NCBI GenBank assembly: GCA_029978905.1 | Contig: JAPOIM010000020.1 | Span: forward strand, 1 to 56,485 | Length of the DNA stretch: 56,485 bases | Source: Planctomycetota bacterium | GTDB lineage: Bacteria > Planctomycetota > Planctomycetia > Pirellulales > UBA1268 | Reading direction: 5' to 3' | Shown here: positions 1 through 8,540 of the stretch, piece after piece | Layout of the letters: each line of letters begins with the position of its first letter | Numbering within the stretch: position 1 is the first letter of the stretch | The notes under the pieces: generated by a model | The model's database searches: none | Seen by the model: only the letters and a program-made list of their open reading frames with translations | What the model was told of the DNA's origin: nothing | Program-made: the position numbers and the translations under genes

Positions 1-43
1 CAGCAAGGTCAGCAGCAAGGTCAGCAGCAAGGTCAGCAGCAAG
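1..43 (+). repeat. Tandem 12-bp repeat coding Gln-Gly
   Basis: The unit cagcaaggtcag is repeated three times from base 1 and then continues for seven bases before diverging. It lies in frame and encodes QQGQ units. The array may extend beyond the left edge of the window. Such in-frame arrays change length by slippage, so the linker length may differ between strains. Confidence 0.85.
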
Positions 44-918
44 AGTCTGCGGAGCCTGAGGAGATTGACGGAGACGACGAGGCGTCTCGTGCGCGGCGTA
101 CGCGTCAGCGGCTTGAGGCGGCTCAGAAGCGGATGGAAGAGGCCGGACGAAAGCTCGAAGAAGCGAAGCGAGACGAGGCTGCGGAAGAGCAGGAGCGGGC
201 GTTGGAAGAACTGGAGAACGCCCGTGCCGAGCTGGAAGAGATCCTCAGGCAGCTGCGCGAGGAGGAAGTGGATCGATTGCTCGTGCAGTTGGAGACACGC
301 CTCCGCAAGATGCTGCGGATGGAACGAGGGGTTCTTGCAGGTCTTGAGCAGCTGGTAGGCGATCCCGCTGCGGGGACCGAGCGTGAGCGCGAGTTGGAGG
401 CGGTGAGGCTCGGGCGTGAACAGCAGGCGGTGGCAGCAGAGGCGATGCGAGCCCTGCTCCTGGTGCGAGACGACGGTTCTGCCGTGGCGATCCCGGAAGC
501 ACTGGAGCAGGTGCAGGACGACGCCACGCAGGCAAGCCGTAGGCTTGAGCGAAACGACATCGGGTCAAGCACGCAGGGCCTGGTGCGTGATCTTGTGGTG
601 AGTTTGGAAGAGATTCTCGACGCCGTTGAAAAGGTCCAGCGGGAGCAGGAGCAGCGGGAGCAACAGCAAGGGCAGGGGGGCGGAAGACCAGCCGATCCTG
701 GCGAACAGCCCCTCGTCGACAAGCTCTCCGAACTCAAAATGCTTCGCACGCTGCAACTGCGAATCAACTCGCGGACCCAACGCTATGCGGACCTACTCAC
801 CGACGGGGTTGAACGGGCTGAGCAGCCCGAACTCCTCGATGCACTCGACCGACTTTCGCAGCGACAGCGAAAAATCGAGCGAGCTGCCCACGACATCGTG
901 TCGGGTCGAACGGAGTAG
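1..918 (+). CDS. Coiled-coil protein, C-terminal part (5' end outside window)
   Basis: The reading frame is open from base 1 and stops at 916-918, so only the last 305 residues are present. They begin with Gln/Gly repeats encoded by a tandem 12-base unit. A long charged helix follows (about residues 25-95), rich in Glu, Arg, Ala and Leu heptads and typical of a coiled coil. After a less charged middle section comes a second Gln-rich linker near residues 215-225, then a short helical C-terminus. No catalytic motif is visible. I recognise the general look of a large exported or membrane-anchored planctomycete protein but cannot name it. The next gene starts 121 bases downstream on the same strand, so it is probably the upstream member of the operon that runs to 8538. 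Function unknown. Confidence 0.8.
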   Translation, partial: QQGQQQGQQQGQQQESAEPEEIDGDDEASRARRTRQRLEAAQKRMEEAGRKLEEAKRDEAAEEQERALEELENARAELEEILRQLREEEVDRLLVQLETRLRKMLRMERGVLAGLEQLVGDPAAGTERERELEAVRLGREQQAVAAEAMRALLLVRDDGSAVAIPEALEQVQDDATQASRRLERNDIGSSTQGLVRDLVVSLEEILDAVEKVQREQEQREQQQGQGGGRPADPGEQPLVDKLSELKMLRTLQLRINSRTQRYADLLTDGVERAEQPELLDALDRLSQRQRKIERAAHDIVSGRTE

Positions 919-1039
919 CGGCGGGGCGATTCGCCGGTCTTTGGACACATCGGTATCATGCAGGAGTCGGTTTTCCGTCGTTGACCGATCCATGCCGGAA
1001 TCGATGCCGGGGCCGTTTCAAGTGAGGAGGCTTGCCACG

Positions 1040-2179
1040 ATGACCACGCTGCGACCGAGCCTTCGCGCACTGCGCGACGCCAGTCGGCTGTATGGCAGGG
1101 TGGCCTGCCACGCGGTGCTGGGGCTGCTTCTGGCAACCTGCGTGACGCACGCGGCGCGTGCGGACGGGCCGGCGACGGAGTCCTCCTCTGATGCGGACCT
1201 CATCCGTCGAGCCACCTGGGAGATTCCCTCCTGGCAGACGCTGCGGGGCATGGCGCGGGCCTGGATCGAGTCGCGTGCCGACGTGCGTCCCGATGGCGTG
1301 CGATTGGAGCGGGCGAGAAGTCTCTGGCCTGTGGACGAGCCCTTTGACGATCCCACCACCGACCGCCTCGACCGATTCGCGGCGACGATGGCGTTGCTCG
1401 ACCCCAACGCAGCGACTCTCGTGGCCGCCTCCGAGCGTCCGGAGAGCGTCGATGCAGCCTGGCTGATAGCGCCTCCCGCCGCAGCCGATCCTCTGCTGCA
1501 CGACGTGATGTCACTTTTTCACGGCCGGCAGTTGGTCAGGCATGGTTTCTTTGATGAAGGTCGGCTGTTGCTGCAGAGCCTCTCGGTGGAAACCGCCTGC
1601 GATCCGGCGTCGCTCCTCTTTCATCGCGCCACGTGCGAGCACTGGCTGCTCGACGCGGAGGCAGGGCTGGCCTCGCTGGATCGACTGCTCGAGCAGGCCT
1701 CGGCGATTCCCGTGCGGTACGAGCGGCTTGCTCGGTTGATGCGGTCAGACCTGCAGGCGCTCGAGGATGAGTCGCTCGACCACATCGCCAGGCGGATGCG
1801 GGACATCACGCGTCGCCTCGACCTCGGTCAGGCAGGCCCTCGCACGCGATCGGTGCAGGATGGCGTGATCGAATCACTCGACAAACTGATCGCCAAGATT
1901 GAGGAGCAGCAGCAACAGCAGAGTGAGTCTGGCGGGGCCGGCAGTGGCGCCGGCGGCAGCGGCGGCAGTCGCCCGATGGACGACAGCCAAGCCGCGGGAG
2001 GAAAGGGGCCGGGAGAAGTGGCTCGAAAGGATCTCGAAGATGGGGGCGAGTGGGGTGACCTGCCTCCCCATGAGCGAGAAGAGGCCCTGCAGCAGATTGC
2101 CCGTGAGTTTCCCCCGCACTACCGCGAAGTGATCGAACACTACTTCAAACGCCTCGCCTCCGGAGAAGAGTCTCCGTGA
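1040..2179 (+). CDS. Exported helical-repeat protein of unknown function
   Basis: This is a 379-residue protein. The frame is open far upstream, but ATG 1040 is chosen because GAGGAGG lies at 1024-1030 with a 9-base spacing and a signal peptide follows directly: a basic N-terminus, the hydrophobic stretch AVLGLLLATCV and a probable cut after AARA. The mature part is alpha-helical and TPR-like (about residues 60-280) with no catalytic motif. It ends in a Gln/Gly/Ser-rich linker (about 285-325) and a short acidic tail. The stop overlaps the next start (TGATG), so the two are translationally coupled. It is probably an envelope protein working with the protease-like proteins downstream; the role itself cannot be read from the sequence. 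Confidence 0.8.
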   Translation: MTTLRPSLRALRDASRLYGRVACHAVLGLLLATCVTHAARADGPATESSSDADLIRRATWEIPSWQTLRGMARAWIESRADVRPDGVRLERARSLWPVDEPFDDPTTDRLDRFAATMALLDPNAATLVAASERPESVDAAWLIAPPAAADPLLHDVMSLFHGRQLVRHGFFDEGRLLLQSLSVETACDPASLLFHRATCEHWLLDAEAGLASLDRLLEQASAIPVRYERLARLMRSDLQALEDESLDHIARRMRDITRRLDLGQAGPRTRSVQDGVIESLDKLIAKIEEQQQQQSESGGAGSGAGGSGGSRPMDDSQAAGGKGPGEVARKDLEDGGEWGDLPPHEREEALQQIAREFPPHYREVIEHYFKRLASGEESP

Positions 2180-3489
2180 TGCGCGTGCGTTCGAAGGTGC
2201 ATTTGTTGCCCGCGTTGTGCTGGCCTCCGAGTCGGTTGGGCATGCTCTTGGGTGGCGTGGTCATGTGCGGCGTGTTTGCTGCGGTGTCCGTGGCTCAGGA
2301 GCCCGGTGGAACCCAGCCTGCTCCAGCCGCATGGCGGTTTGAGCGAGCCGACGGCACCGCGGTGGTGGGCGCGCTTCAGTCGCTCGATTCCGCGGGCATC
2401 GTGCTGGCCTCTCCTGACGGGAACGTCACACTCGCCTTGGAAGCGGTCCGGGCGCTGGAACCTGTGGAGAAGCCAGCGGCGACCGCGATGGACGCCCGGG
2501 TGTGGCTGACCGATGGAAGCTTCCTTGCCGGCGGCAGCATCGTGTTCGAAGGCCGTGAGATGTCGTTGGAGCAAGACGGCACCAGGCTCGTGATGCCACA
2601 GAACGCCGTTGCGAAGGTCGCCTGGAATCTTGCCGGTGATGACGCCGCGGTGGGGGCGGCCGTCCCCGTGTGGCAAGCGACGGTGCCGGCCGACGTCGAC
2701 AGCGATCTGATTGTGATTCGGAAGTCGGTTGATCCGGAGCCGGTCTATCAGTGTGTGCCGTGCGCGATCCTCGCGATCGATGCCGAGCATGTCACGGTGG
2801 CTCTCGACGACGACCGCATTCCCGTCAAACGCGAGCGGGTAGCGGGGCTTGTCTGGCTGCGAGCCGAGAGTGAGGTGCAACTGCAAGGTCCCGTTGTCGA
2901 TCTTGTGGGGGGGCGGTTGCTCACGCGTGAAGTGCGATATCTCGCCGACTCCGGCAGCCTGACGATGGTGACTGCTTGGTCGCCAGAGGTGACAGTGCCG
3001 GTGACGGCAGTGCGGCGAATCGATCTCGCGGCTGGTCGTACGGTGTCGCTGACCGCGGTCCTGCCAGAAGCGTCGAGCGTCGAGCCCGCCTTTGCCTCGC
3101 TTTCCAAGGTGGATGAGTTGGGGGTCGCGTTTGAGCCGCGGATTCTTCTGCCGGGCGATGTGGCTCCAAGCGGGCTTTCGGGGCCGATGATACTGGCCAT
3201 GCCGAGGACGGTGCTGCGCTGGAAGCTTCCTGCGGGCGTGCGGCAGCTGCGGATGACGGCGGCAGGCGAGCGACTCCAAGGGGGAGGTGCCGATCTGGTC
3301 GTGGTGGTCGACGGACAGGAACGGATGCGGCGTGCGATTGCTTCGGATGGCTCTGCGGGGGTCGAGATCGACGTGGATGTGTCCGGCGGACGCTCGCTGG
3401 AGGTGCATGTCGATTTTCCGAGCGGGCTGGCGGGGCAGCTTGTTGGGCTCGGGCGAATCCAGCTGATCGATCCGAGGCTTGAGAAGTGA
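2179..3489 (+). CDS. Exported protein with NPCBM-like C-terminal domain
   Basis: This is a 436-residue protein. ATG 2179 overlaps the preceding stop; a GTG at 2176 is an equally possible start. A signal peptide (hydrophobic MLLGGVVMCGVFAAV) ends near VSVAQ. The body is beta-rich with short repeated motifs of the type DG.VVGALQSLD and ALDDDRIPVKRERV. The last 110 residues, with LRWKLPAGVRQLRM, VVVVDGQERM, IDVDVSGGRSLEVHV and GRIQLIDPR, resemble the NPCBM/NEW2 beta-sandwich found in bacterial surface proteins, which often binds carbohydrate. That domain call is by eye and should be tested by profile search. The stop overlaps the start of the HtrA-like protease (GTGA at 3486), which places it in the same translation-coupled operon. 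Confidence 0.75.
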   Translation: MRVRSKVHLLPALCWPPSRLGMLLGGVVMCGVFAAVSVAQEPGGTQPAPAAWRFERADGTAVVGALQSLDSAGIVLASPDGNVTLALEAVRALEPVEKPAATAMDARVWLTDGSFLAGGSIVFEGREMSLEQDGTRLVMPQNAVAKVAWNLAGDDAAVGAAVPVWQATVPADVDSDLIVIRKSVDPEPVYQCVPCAILAIDAEHVTVALDDDRIPVKRERVAGLVWLRAESEVQLQGPVVDLVGGRLLTREVRYLADSGSLTMVTAWSPEVTVPVTAVRRIDLAAGRTVSLTAVLPEASSVEPAFASLSKVDELGVAFEPRILLPGDVAPSGLSGPMILAMPRTVLRWKLPAGVRQLRMTAAGERLQGGGADLVVVVDGQERMRRAIASDGSAGVEIDVDVSGGRSLEVHVDFPSGLAGQLVGLGRIQLIDPRLEK

Positions 3490-5357
3490 GGCATGCAACG
3501 GTGAGCCGCTCCGTCATCCATCGCCGATTGATCGCCGCCTGCGCGGTGGCCGCCGCGTGCGTTTTGGGTCTGACGCCGTTGCGGTTGTGCCCGGCCAAAG
3601 ATGTGGCCCCTGAGGTGCTCGCGGCAGAACGTGCGCGGGTTGACGTGGCCGCGAGAATCTCCGCAGCCACGGTCGCGATCTTTGCAGGAGAGCAGGGGGG
3701 CGGCTCAGGGGTGCTGGTAACTCCTGATGGCTTTGCCCTGACCAACTTCCACGTCGTGCAGCCAGCAGGCTTGGCCATGCGGTGCGGGCTGAACGATGGC
3801 AAGGTCTACGACGCCATTCTCGTCGGGCTCGACCCCACGGGGGATGTGGCGCTGGTGAAACTGGTCGGACGTGACGACTTTCCTTTCGTGTCGCTCGCCG
3901 ACAGCGACAGAGTTCGCGTGGGGGATGCCTGCTACACCGTCGGCAACCCCTTTCTGCTGGCGAGTAACCTGCAGCCATCGTTGAGCCTTGGCATTGTGTC
4001 GGGCACGCACCGCTACCAGTTCCCGGCTGGAACCATCCTGGAATACACCGACTGTCTGCAGGTAGATGCGGCGATCAACCCGGGTAACTCGGGCGGTCCC
4101 TTGTTCAACGCGGCTGGAGAACTGATCGGCGTCAACGGTCGGGCATCGTTTGAGAAGCGAGGCCGCGTGAATGTAGGCGTCGGCTATGCGATCTCCTCCA
4201 ACCAGCTGCGGAACTTCATGGGCATGCTTCGAGGAGGCGTGCTTGTCGATCACGCCACACTCGGTGCGACGGTGGCGACCGGTGCGGATGGCAAGGTGTA
4301 TGTCTCCGACATTTTGGAGTCGTCCGACGCCTATCGCCGCGGGCTGCGGTACGACGACGAAATCGTCTCCCTTGCCGGACGCCCCGTGCGGACGGTGAAT
4401 GCGTTTAAGAACGTGCTCGGGATCCTGCCGGCGGGATGGCGCGTGCCGCTGGTCTATCGCCGAGAGGGGCGTGTGGATGAGATCTCTGTGCGGCTGTCGC
4501 CAGTGCATGCGGCGGCAGAACTCGCAGAGATCGCCGCGGGGCGTCGTCAGGGCGGCCCACCGCGTGAAGGTGGGCCGGGGGAGTCGCCGCCCGAGAACCA
4601 GGCTCCCATCGTTCCGAAGCTGCCGGAAGCGGTGCGTTCGCTGTACGAGGCGAAGACTGGATATGCCAACTACGCCTTCAGCCGCCGCGAGCGGGATCGG
4701 GTGGCCAGTGCGGTCAGGGAAAATCTTGCTCGTGAAGCGATCGATGGGACGTGGGAAATCGCAGGCACGCTGCAGGATGGTCGACCGTTCCGAATCGAGC
4801 TCTCCGACGTCCTGGCCACCATCGACCTGCCGACGGGAACAAGCCGCCTCGACCCGCGACAGCCGCTCGACGAGAGCCCGGTTCCACCTGGGAGCGGTGG
4901 CATGCTCGCCGCGCTCGTGGTGTGGCGGCAACTGCTGACCGTTGGCCCGGAGGCGGTGGGGCGGACGGACTACATCGGCACGGCCCCAGTGTTGCTCGAC
5001 GACGCCCCGTTGACCGTCGACACGCCCCTGGCGGATGTCCTTGCGAGCGATGTGGCTGGCGTGCGTGCCGAGACCTTTATCGATCCGCAGGCCGCGGCAG
5101 GGCAGGTGCTTGGCATCGACCTGTGGGCAAGCCTGCGAGCGGATCCCTGTGAAGTGCGGTTTCGCTATGCGGCGGCGAACGGTGGCGACGCGGCGCGGAT
5201 GCCCAAGGCGATTGAGGTCCGCTTCGGGAACACGCTGTTTGGCGTCTTCACGATTCAGCGTTTCACGGTCGCGCCAGGCGAGGGACGCGACGCAGGGAAG
5301 CCTCCCGCGGATGGCGGTGAGCCGGCCTCGGCGGCGAACGAGGAGAAAGCCCTATGA
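3486..5357 (+). CDS. HtrA/DegP-like exported serine protease with PDZ domain (intact triad)
   Basis: This is a 623-residue S1C-type protease. GTG 3486 overlaps the previous stop. A signal peptide covers roughly residues 1-37. The trypsin-like domain spans about 55-240 with all three catalytic residues: His89 in LTNFHVV, Asp120 in PTGDVALVKL and Ser202 in NPGNSGGPL. One PDZ domain follows (about 255-345), with the usual Tyr-Arg-Arg-Gly-Leu core. A disordered Pro/Gly linker leads to a 270-residue C-terminal region that is mostly beta and not recognised. HtrA proteins degrade or refold damaged proteins outside the cytoplasm, and this one is probably active. The next two genes are paralogues that have lost these residues, so it may be the catalytic subunit of a mixed complex. 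Confidence 0.93.
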   Translation: MRHATVSRSVIHRRLIAACAVAAACVLGLTPLRLCPAKDVAPEVLAAERARVDVAARISAATVAIFAGEQGGGSGVLVTPDGFALTNFHVVQPAGLAMRCGLNDGKVYDAILVGLDPTGDVALVKLVGRDDFPFVSLADSDRVRVGDACYTVGNPFLLASNLQPSLSLGIVSGTHRYQFPAGTILEYTDCLQVDAAINPGNSGGPLFNAAGELIGVNGRASFEKRGRVNVGVGYAISSNQLRNFMGMLRGGVLVDHATLGATVATGADGKVYVSDILESSDAYRRGLRYDDEIVSLAGRPVRTVNAFKNVLGILPAGWRVPLVYRREGRVDEISVRLSPVHAAAELAEIAAGRRQGGPPREGGPGESPPENQAPIVPKLPEAVRSLYEAKTGYANYAFSRRERDRVASAVRENLAREAIDGTWEIAGTLQDGRPFRIELSDVLATIDLPTGTSRLDPRQPLDESPVPPGSGGMLAALVVWRQLLTVGPEAVGRTDYIGTAPVLLDDAPLTVDTPLADVLASDVAGVRAETFIDPQAAAGQVLGIDLWASLRADPCEVRFRYAAANGGDAARMPKAIEVRFGNTLFGVFTIQRFTVAPGEGRDAGKPPADGGEPASAANEEKAL

Positions 5358-6511
5358 CCAGCCTGACACGCCTGGCATGCGGCCCCCGTGTGGCCTTCAT
5401 GCTCGTGCTGCTGATCCTGGGCCCGCTCGCGGCGCGCCCGTACGCGGAGGCCAATGAGGCTGCGATCGAGTTGGCAGCCCGGACCGTCGTGAAGATTTAT
5501 GGTGCAGGCGGCTTCCGTGGGCTCGAGTCTTACCAGACGGGATTTCTGGTCTCACCGAGCGGCCACGTGATGACGGCGATGAGCACCGTGCTCGATTCGG
5601 ATGAGATCGACTGCGTGCTCGATGATGGTCGGCGCTATCAGGCCAGCGTGGTGGGGATCGATCCGCGGCGCGAAATGGCGCTGCTGAAACTCGATGGAGA
5701 AGGCCTCCCCTATGCCCCGCTGGATGGGGCGTCGCTCGCGGACGCCGCCGCTGAAGCGGTGCCGCCAAACGCCGCGGAAGGGCCGCCCGCCGGCGCGGCT
5801 GCGGCGGCTGCCACGTCAGTCACGCTCGCCGCCCCAGGCACGCGGACCTATGCCCTGTCGAATCTGTTTGGTGTGGCGGTGGGCGACGAGCGCGTCAGTG
5901 TGCAGCAGGGAGTGATTTCTGCGGTGGTTCCGCTCGCGGCGCGGCGAGGTGCCTATGAGGCTCCCTACAGCGGCAACGTCTACCTGCTCGACTTCACGGT
6001 CAATAACCCAGGGGCAGCAGGGGGGCTGTTGGTGGATGTGCGGGGGTATCCTGTGGGCATGCTTGGCAAAGAACTCCGCAGCACCTCAGCCGGGATCTGG
6101 TTGAACTATGCGATACCGCTGCCAGAGGTGTCAGCCAGTTTTCAGGACCTGCTTTCCGGGCGGACCGCCGAGGCTGAGGCGATGGTCGAACGGATTCCGT
6201 TTGAGACGCGGCTGCTCGGCTTCCTCCTAGTGCCTGACATTCTCGAGAAGACGCCTCCCTTCGTGGAGGCGGTGATTGAGGGCACGCCCGCGGCGAGCGG
6301 AGGCCTGCGGGCTGATGACCTTCTCGTGGCCGTGGGGAGCCGATCGGTGACATCCTGTGCCGCGGTCGCTGAAGAGTTGGCACGGATCGAGGAGGGAGCG
6401 ACGGTGCGGGTGAGCGTGATCCGCGATGGCGCGATCGTGGACATTCTCTTGGGACCAAGACCAGCGGGGGCGGCCCCTGCCGTGCAGGAGCTCGGAGGAG
6501 AACGGCTGTGA
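5354..6511 (+). CDS. HtrA-like pseudoprotease with PDZ domain
   Basis: This is a 385-residue protein whose ATG overlaps the stop of the active protease (ATGA). A signal peptide covers residues 1-33. The trypsin-like fold is still readable against the upstream paralogue, but all three catalytic positions are changed: His to Ser77 (MTAMSTV), Asp to Glu107 (PRREMALLKL) and Ser to Ala222 (NPGAAGG). An Ala/Pro-rich insertion interrupts the domain at about 130-160. A PDZ domain lies at about 285-375. The frame is intact with good codon use, so this is a maintained gene and not a decayed one. I infer a non-catalytic role such as scaffold, substrate adaptor or regulator of the neighbouring protease. 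Confidence 0.88.
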   Translation: MTSLTRLACGPRVAFMLVLLILGPLAARPYAEANEAAIELAARTVVKIYGAGGFRGLESYQTGFLVSPSGHVMTAMSTVLDSDEIDCVLDDGRRYQASVVGIDPRREMALLKLDGEGLPYAPLDGASLADAAAEAVPPNAAEGPPAGAAAAAATSVTLAAPGTRTYALSNLFGVAVGDERVSVQQGVISAVVPLAARRGAYEAPYSGNVYLLDFTVNNPGAAGGLLVDVRGYPVGMLGKELRSTSAGIWLNYAIPLPEVSASFQDLLSGRTAEAEAMVERIPFETRLLGFLLVPDILEKTPPFVEAVIEGTPAASGGLRADDLLVAVGSRSVTSCAAVAEELARIEEGATVRVSVIRDGAIVDILLGPRPAGAAPAVQELGGERL

Positions 6512-8538
6512 TGCAGGTCAGGCAGCAAGACGTTCGTGTGAAGTTCTCCGTGGCGGCAGGTCTCTTCCGCCGTCTGCGAGGCCTGCTCTGGGCATCGACG
6601 CTGCTGCTGTTGGTTGGCGGCGTGCCGTCCGCCGGAGCAAATGATGGTGCCACAGCAGAACTGGAGCGTGCCGAGCAGAGTGCCTTTCAAGCCGCGGCCG
6701 ATGTGGGAGCAGCGTCGACGGTGCGGATCGAGGTGGCCGGGGCCACCGGGGCGGTCGAAGACCAGGATGCTGGTGGCGTGTCCACCGGTCTGGTCGTGGG
6801 GCGGGACGGCTGGATTGTGACGAGTTCGTTTGTCGTCACTCCAGAAACGGCAGGGGTGATCGTGGTCCTCCCAGATGGGAGTCGGCATGCGGCACGGGTG
6901 GTCGGAGGAGATCCTGCTCGGAAAGTGGTGCTCTTGAAGATTGAGCCGCCGCGCCCGCTCGTGGTACCCGTTGCTGCCGCCAAAACGAATCTTCGAGTCG
7001 GGCAGTGGACGATCGCCCTCGGCCGTGCCTGGGGAGGTGAGGCGGCGGCCATGTCCGTTGGCGTGCTCTCAGCGGTCGATCGCAGTTGGGGCAAGGGGGT
7101 GCAGACCGACGCATCGATCTCCCCGGCGAACTACGGCGGCCCTTTACTCGATATCCACGGGCACGTGATCGGCATGCTTGCTCCCTTGCCTGCGGAGTCG
7201 GCCGGGATGGTCACGGGTTCCGAACTCTACGATGCAGGCATCGGCTTCGCGGTGCCGCTCGAAGACATTCTCGCCGTCTTGTCTCGCATGCAGGCCGGGG
7301 AGACGCTCGCGGCAGGCATCCTCGGGATCTCCTACGCCTCGCAGGATGTGATGACGGGCGCTCCCGTCGTTGCCATCTCCCATCCGGCATCGCCAGCGGC
7401 GAAGGCAGGGATCCGAGAAGGTGATCGCATCGTGGCGGTGGACGGAGTGACGGTCGATCGCATTGCTGCCGTGCGGCATCAGCTCTCGGTGAAGTACGCC
7501 GGCGAGACTGTGGCGATCACGCTCTCGCGGGGTACCGGGGAGTCGATCGAAAACCTGCAGGTCGAGGCCACGTTGGTCGACGAGTTACCTGCCTACCGCA
7601 GGCCGATGCTCGGGATTCTTCCGTTGCCTGGGGCGGAGGGCGCGGCGGTGGAGGTGGCGTGGGTCGTGCCGGAGAGTCCTGCGGAGGCTGCGGGAATCAT
7701 GGCCGGCGATCGACTGGAGTCGCTGCAAACCTCCGGTTCTGAGCCGCGGCCGATCGAGTCGGTCAGTCAGTTCGCCGCACTCGTGGCAGGTCTGACGATT
7801 GGTGACGAAGTCGTGCTGAAGTTACGACGAGGTGACGGCGGGCAGGAGGTGCGTCTGCAGCCGGTCGCCGCGACGAGCTCCCTGCCGCCCCCCGACTCAC
7901 TCGCGGCCGATCCCCCGGCAACTGTGAAGGTGGAAACCCTCACGGCGCCGGAAGTGGCCAATCCCCCAATCGCCGTGATTCCAGATGTGGCCGAAGGCAC
8001 GCCTCTGGGGGTAGTTATTCACTTCGGGCCGCCGCATGGTGGTGCCACCGAGGCCGATGCGGCGGCGTGGCGGACGGCGGCCGGACGGTACGGCGTGGCG
8101 GTGGTGATCCCCGGATCAGGCGAAGCCGATCGATGGAGTCGAGACGACCTCTCGGCGATCGCGCGAGCGATCGAGACCCTCCGCAGTCGCGTGTCGATTG
8201 ATCCGTCACGAGTTGCCTGCAGTGGGCAGGCTGCTGGTGCGACCTTTGCGTGGCTTGCAGCCGAAACCTTCGCGGGGAGAGTGCGAGGCGTGGCCCTTAT
8301 CGACGGTTCGATTCCACGCCGCAGCGAGATTCCTCGGGCTGACCCAGGACGGCCACTCTCGGTGCTCTTTGCTCGCCCTGCTGAAGGCTGGACGCCAGAG
8401 GATGCGTCACGGCAACAACAGGATGAACAGCGACTCGACGAAGCGCTCGTTCCCCACGCGATGCTGCCGCAGCCGTTTGGGCCTGTGTTGCCCACCGACG
8501 ACCTCTGTCGCTGGGCGAGTGCGCTCGGTGTGCTCTGA
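6511..8538 (+). CDS. HtrA-like pseudoprotease with two PDZ domains and a degenerate alpha/beta-hydrolase domain
   Basis: This is a 675-residue protein. ATG 6511 overlaps the previous stop; GTG 6508 is an alternative, and GGAGGAG lies just upstream. A signal peptide ends near SAGA. The trypsin-like domain (about 60-260) has Phe107 for His (VTSSFVV), Lys138 for Asp (PARKVVLLKI) and Tyr208 for Ser (SPANYGGPL), so it cannot work as a serine protease. PDZ domains follow at about 268-355 and 365-455. The C-terminus (about 495-675) resembles an esterase or S9-type alpha/beta hydrolase, but its nucleophile elbow reads G-Q-A-A-G at 572-576, with Ala574 where Ser is expected. Both enzyme folds therefore appear dead in one protein. 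It shares the operon with the active protease. Confidence 0.87.
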   Translation: MQVRQQDVRVKFSVAAGLFRRLRGLLWASTLLLLVGGVPSAGANDGATAELERAEQSAFQAAADVGAASTVRIEVAGATGAVEDQDAGGVSTGLVVGRDGWIVTSSFVVTPETAGVIVVLPDGSRHAARVVGGDPARKVVLLKIEPPRPLVVPVAAAKTNLRVGQWTIALGRAWGGEAAAMSVGVLSAVDRSWGKGVQTDASISPANYGGPLLDIHGHVIGMLAPLPAESAGMVTGSELYDAGIGFAVPLEDILAVLSRMQAGETLAAGILGISYASQDVMTGAPVVAISHPASPAAKAGIREGDRIVAVDGVTVDRIAAVRHQLSVKYAGETVAITLSRGTGESIENLQVEATLVDELPAYRRPMLGILPLPGAEGAAVEVAWVVPESPAEAAGIMAGDRLESLQTSGSEPRPIESVSQFAALVAGLTIGDEVVLKLRRGDGGQEVRLQPVAATSSLPPPDSLAADPPATVKVETLTAPEVANPPIAVIPDVAEGTPLGVVIHFGPPHGGATEADAAAWRTAAGRYGVAVVIPGSGEADRWSRDDLSAIARAIETLRSRVSIDPSRVACSGQAAGATFAWLAAETFAGRVRGVALIDGSIPRRSEIPRADPGRPLSVLFARPAEGWTPEDASRQQQDEQRLDEALVPHAMLPQPFGPVLPTDDLCRWASALGVL

Positions 8539-8540
8539 CG

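Noticed and set aside
2140..3498. A 452-codon open frame on the - strand opposite the NPCBM-like gene
   Set aside because: It mirrors a convincing + strand gene, has a composition typical of an antisense frame (many His, Arg, Pro), and lacks recognisable motifs. Long antisense frames are common at this GC content.
3705..4931. A 408-codon open frame on the - strand opposite the active protease
   Set aside because: It lies fully within a gene with a complete catalytic triad and has no domain of its own.
5354..8538. Treating the two triad-less protease genes as pseudogenes
   Set aside because: Frames are intact over the full length, starts and stops overlap as in working operons, and fold, PDZ domains and signal peptides are kept. 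They look like pseudoenzymes and not decayed genes.
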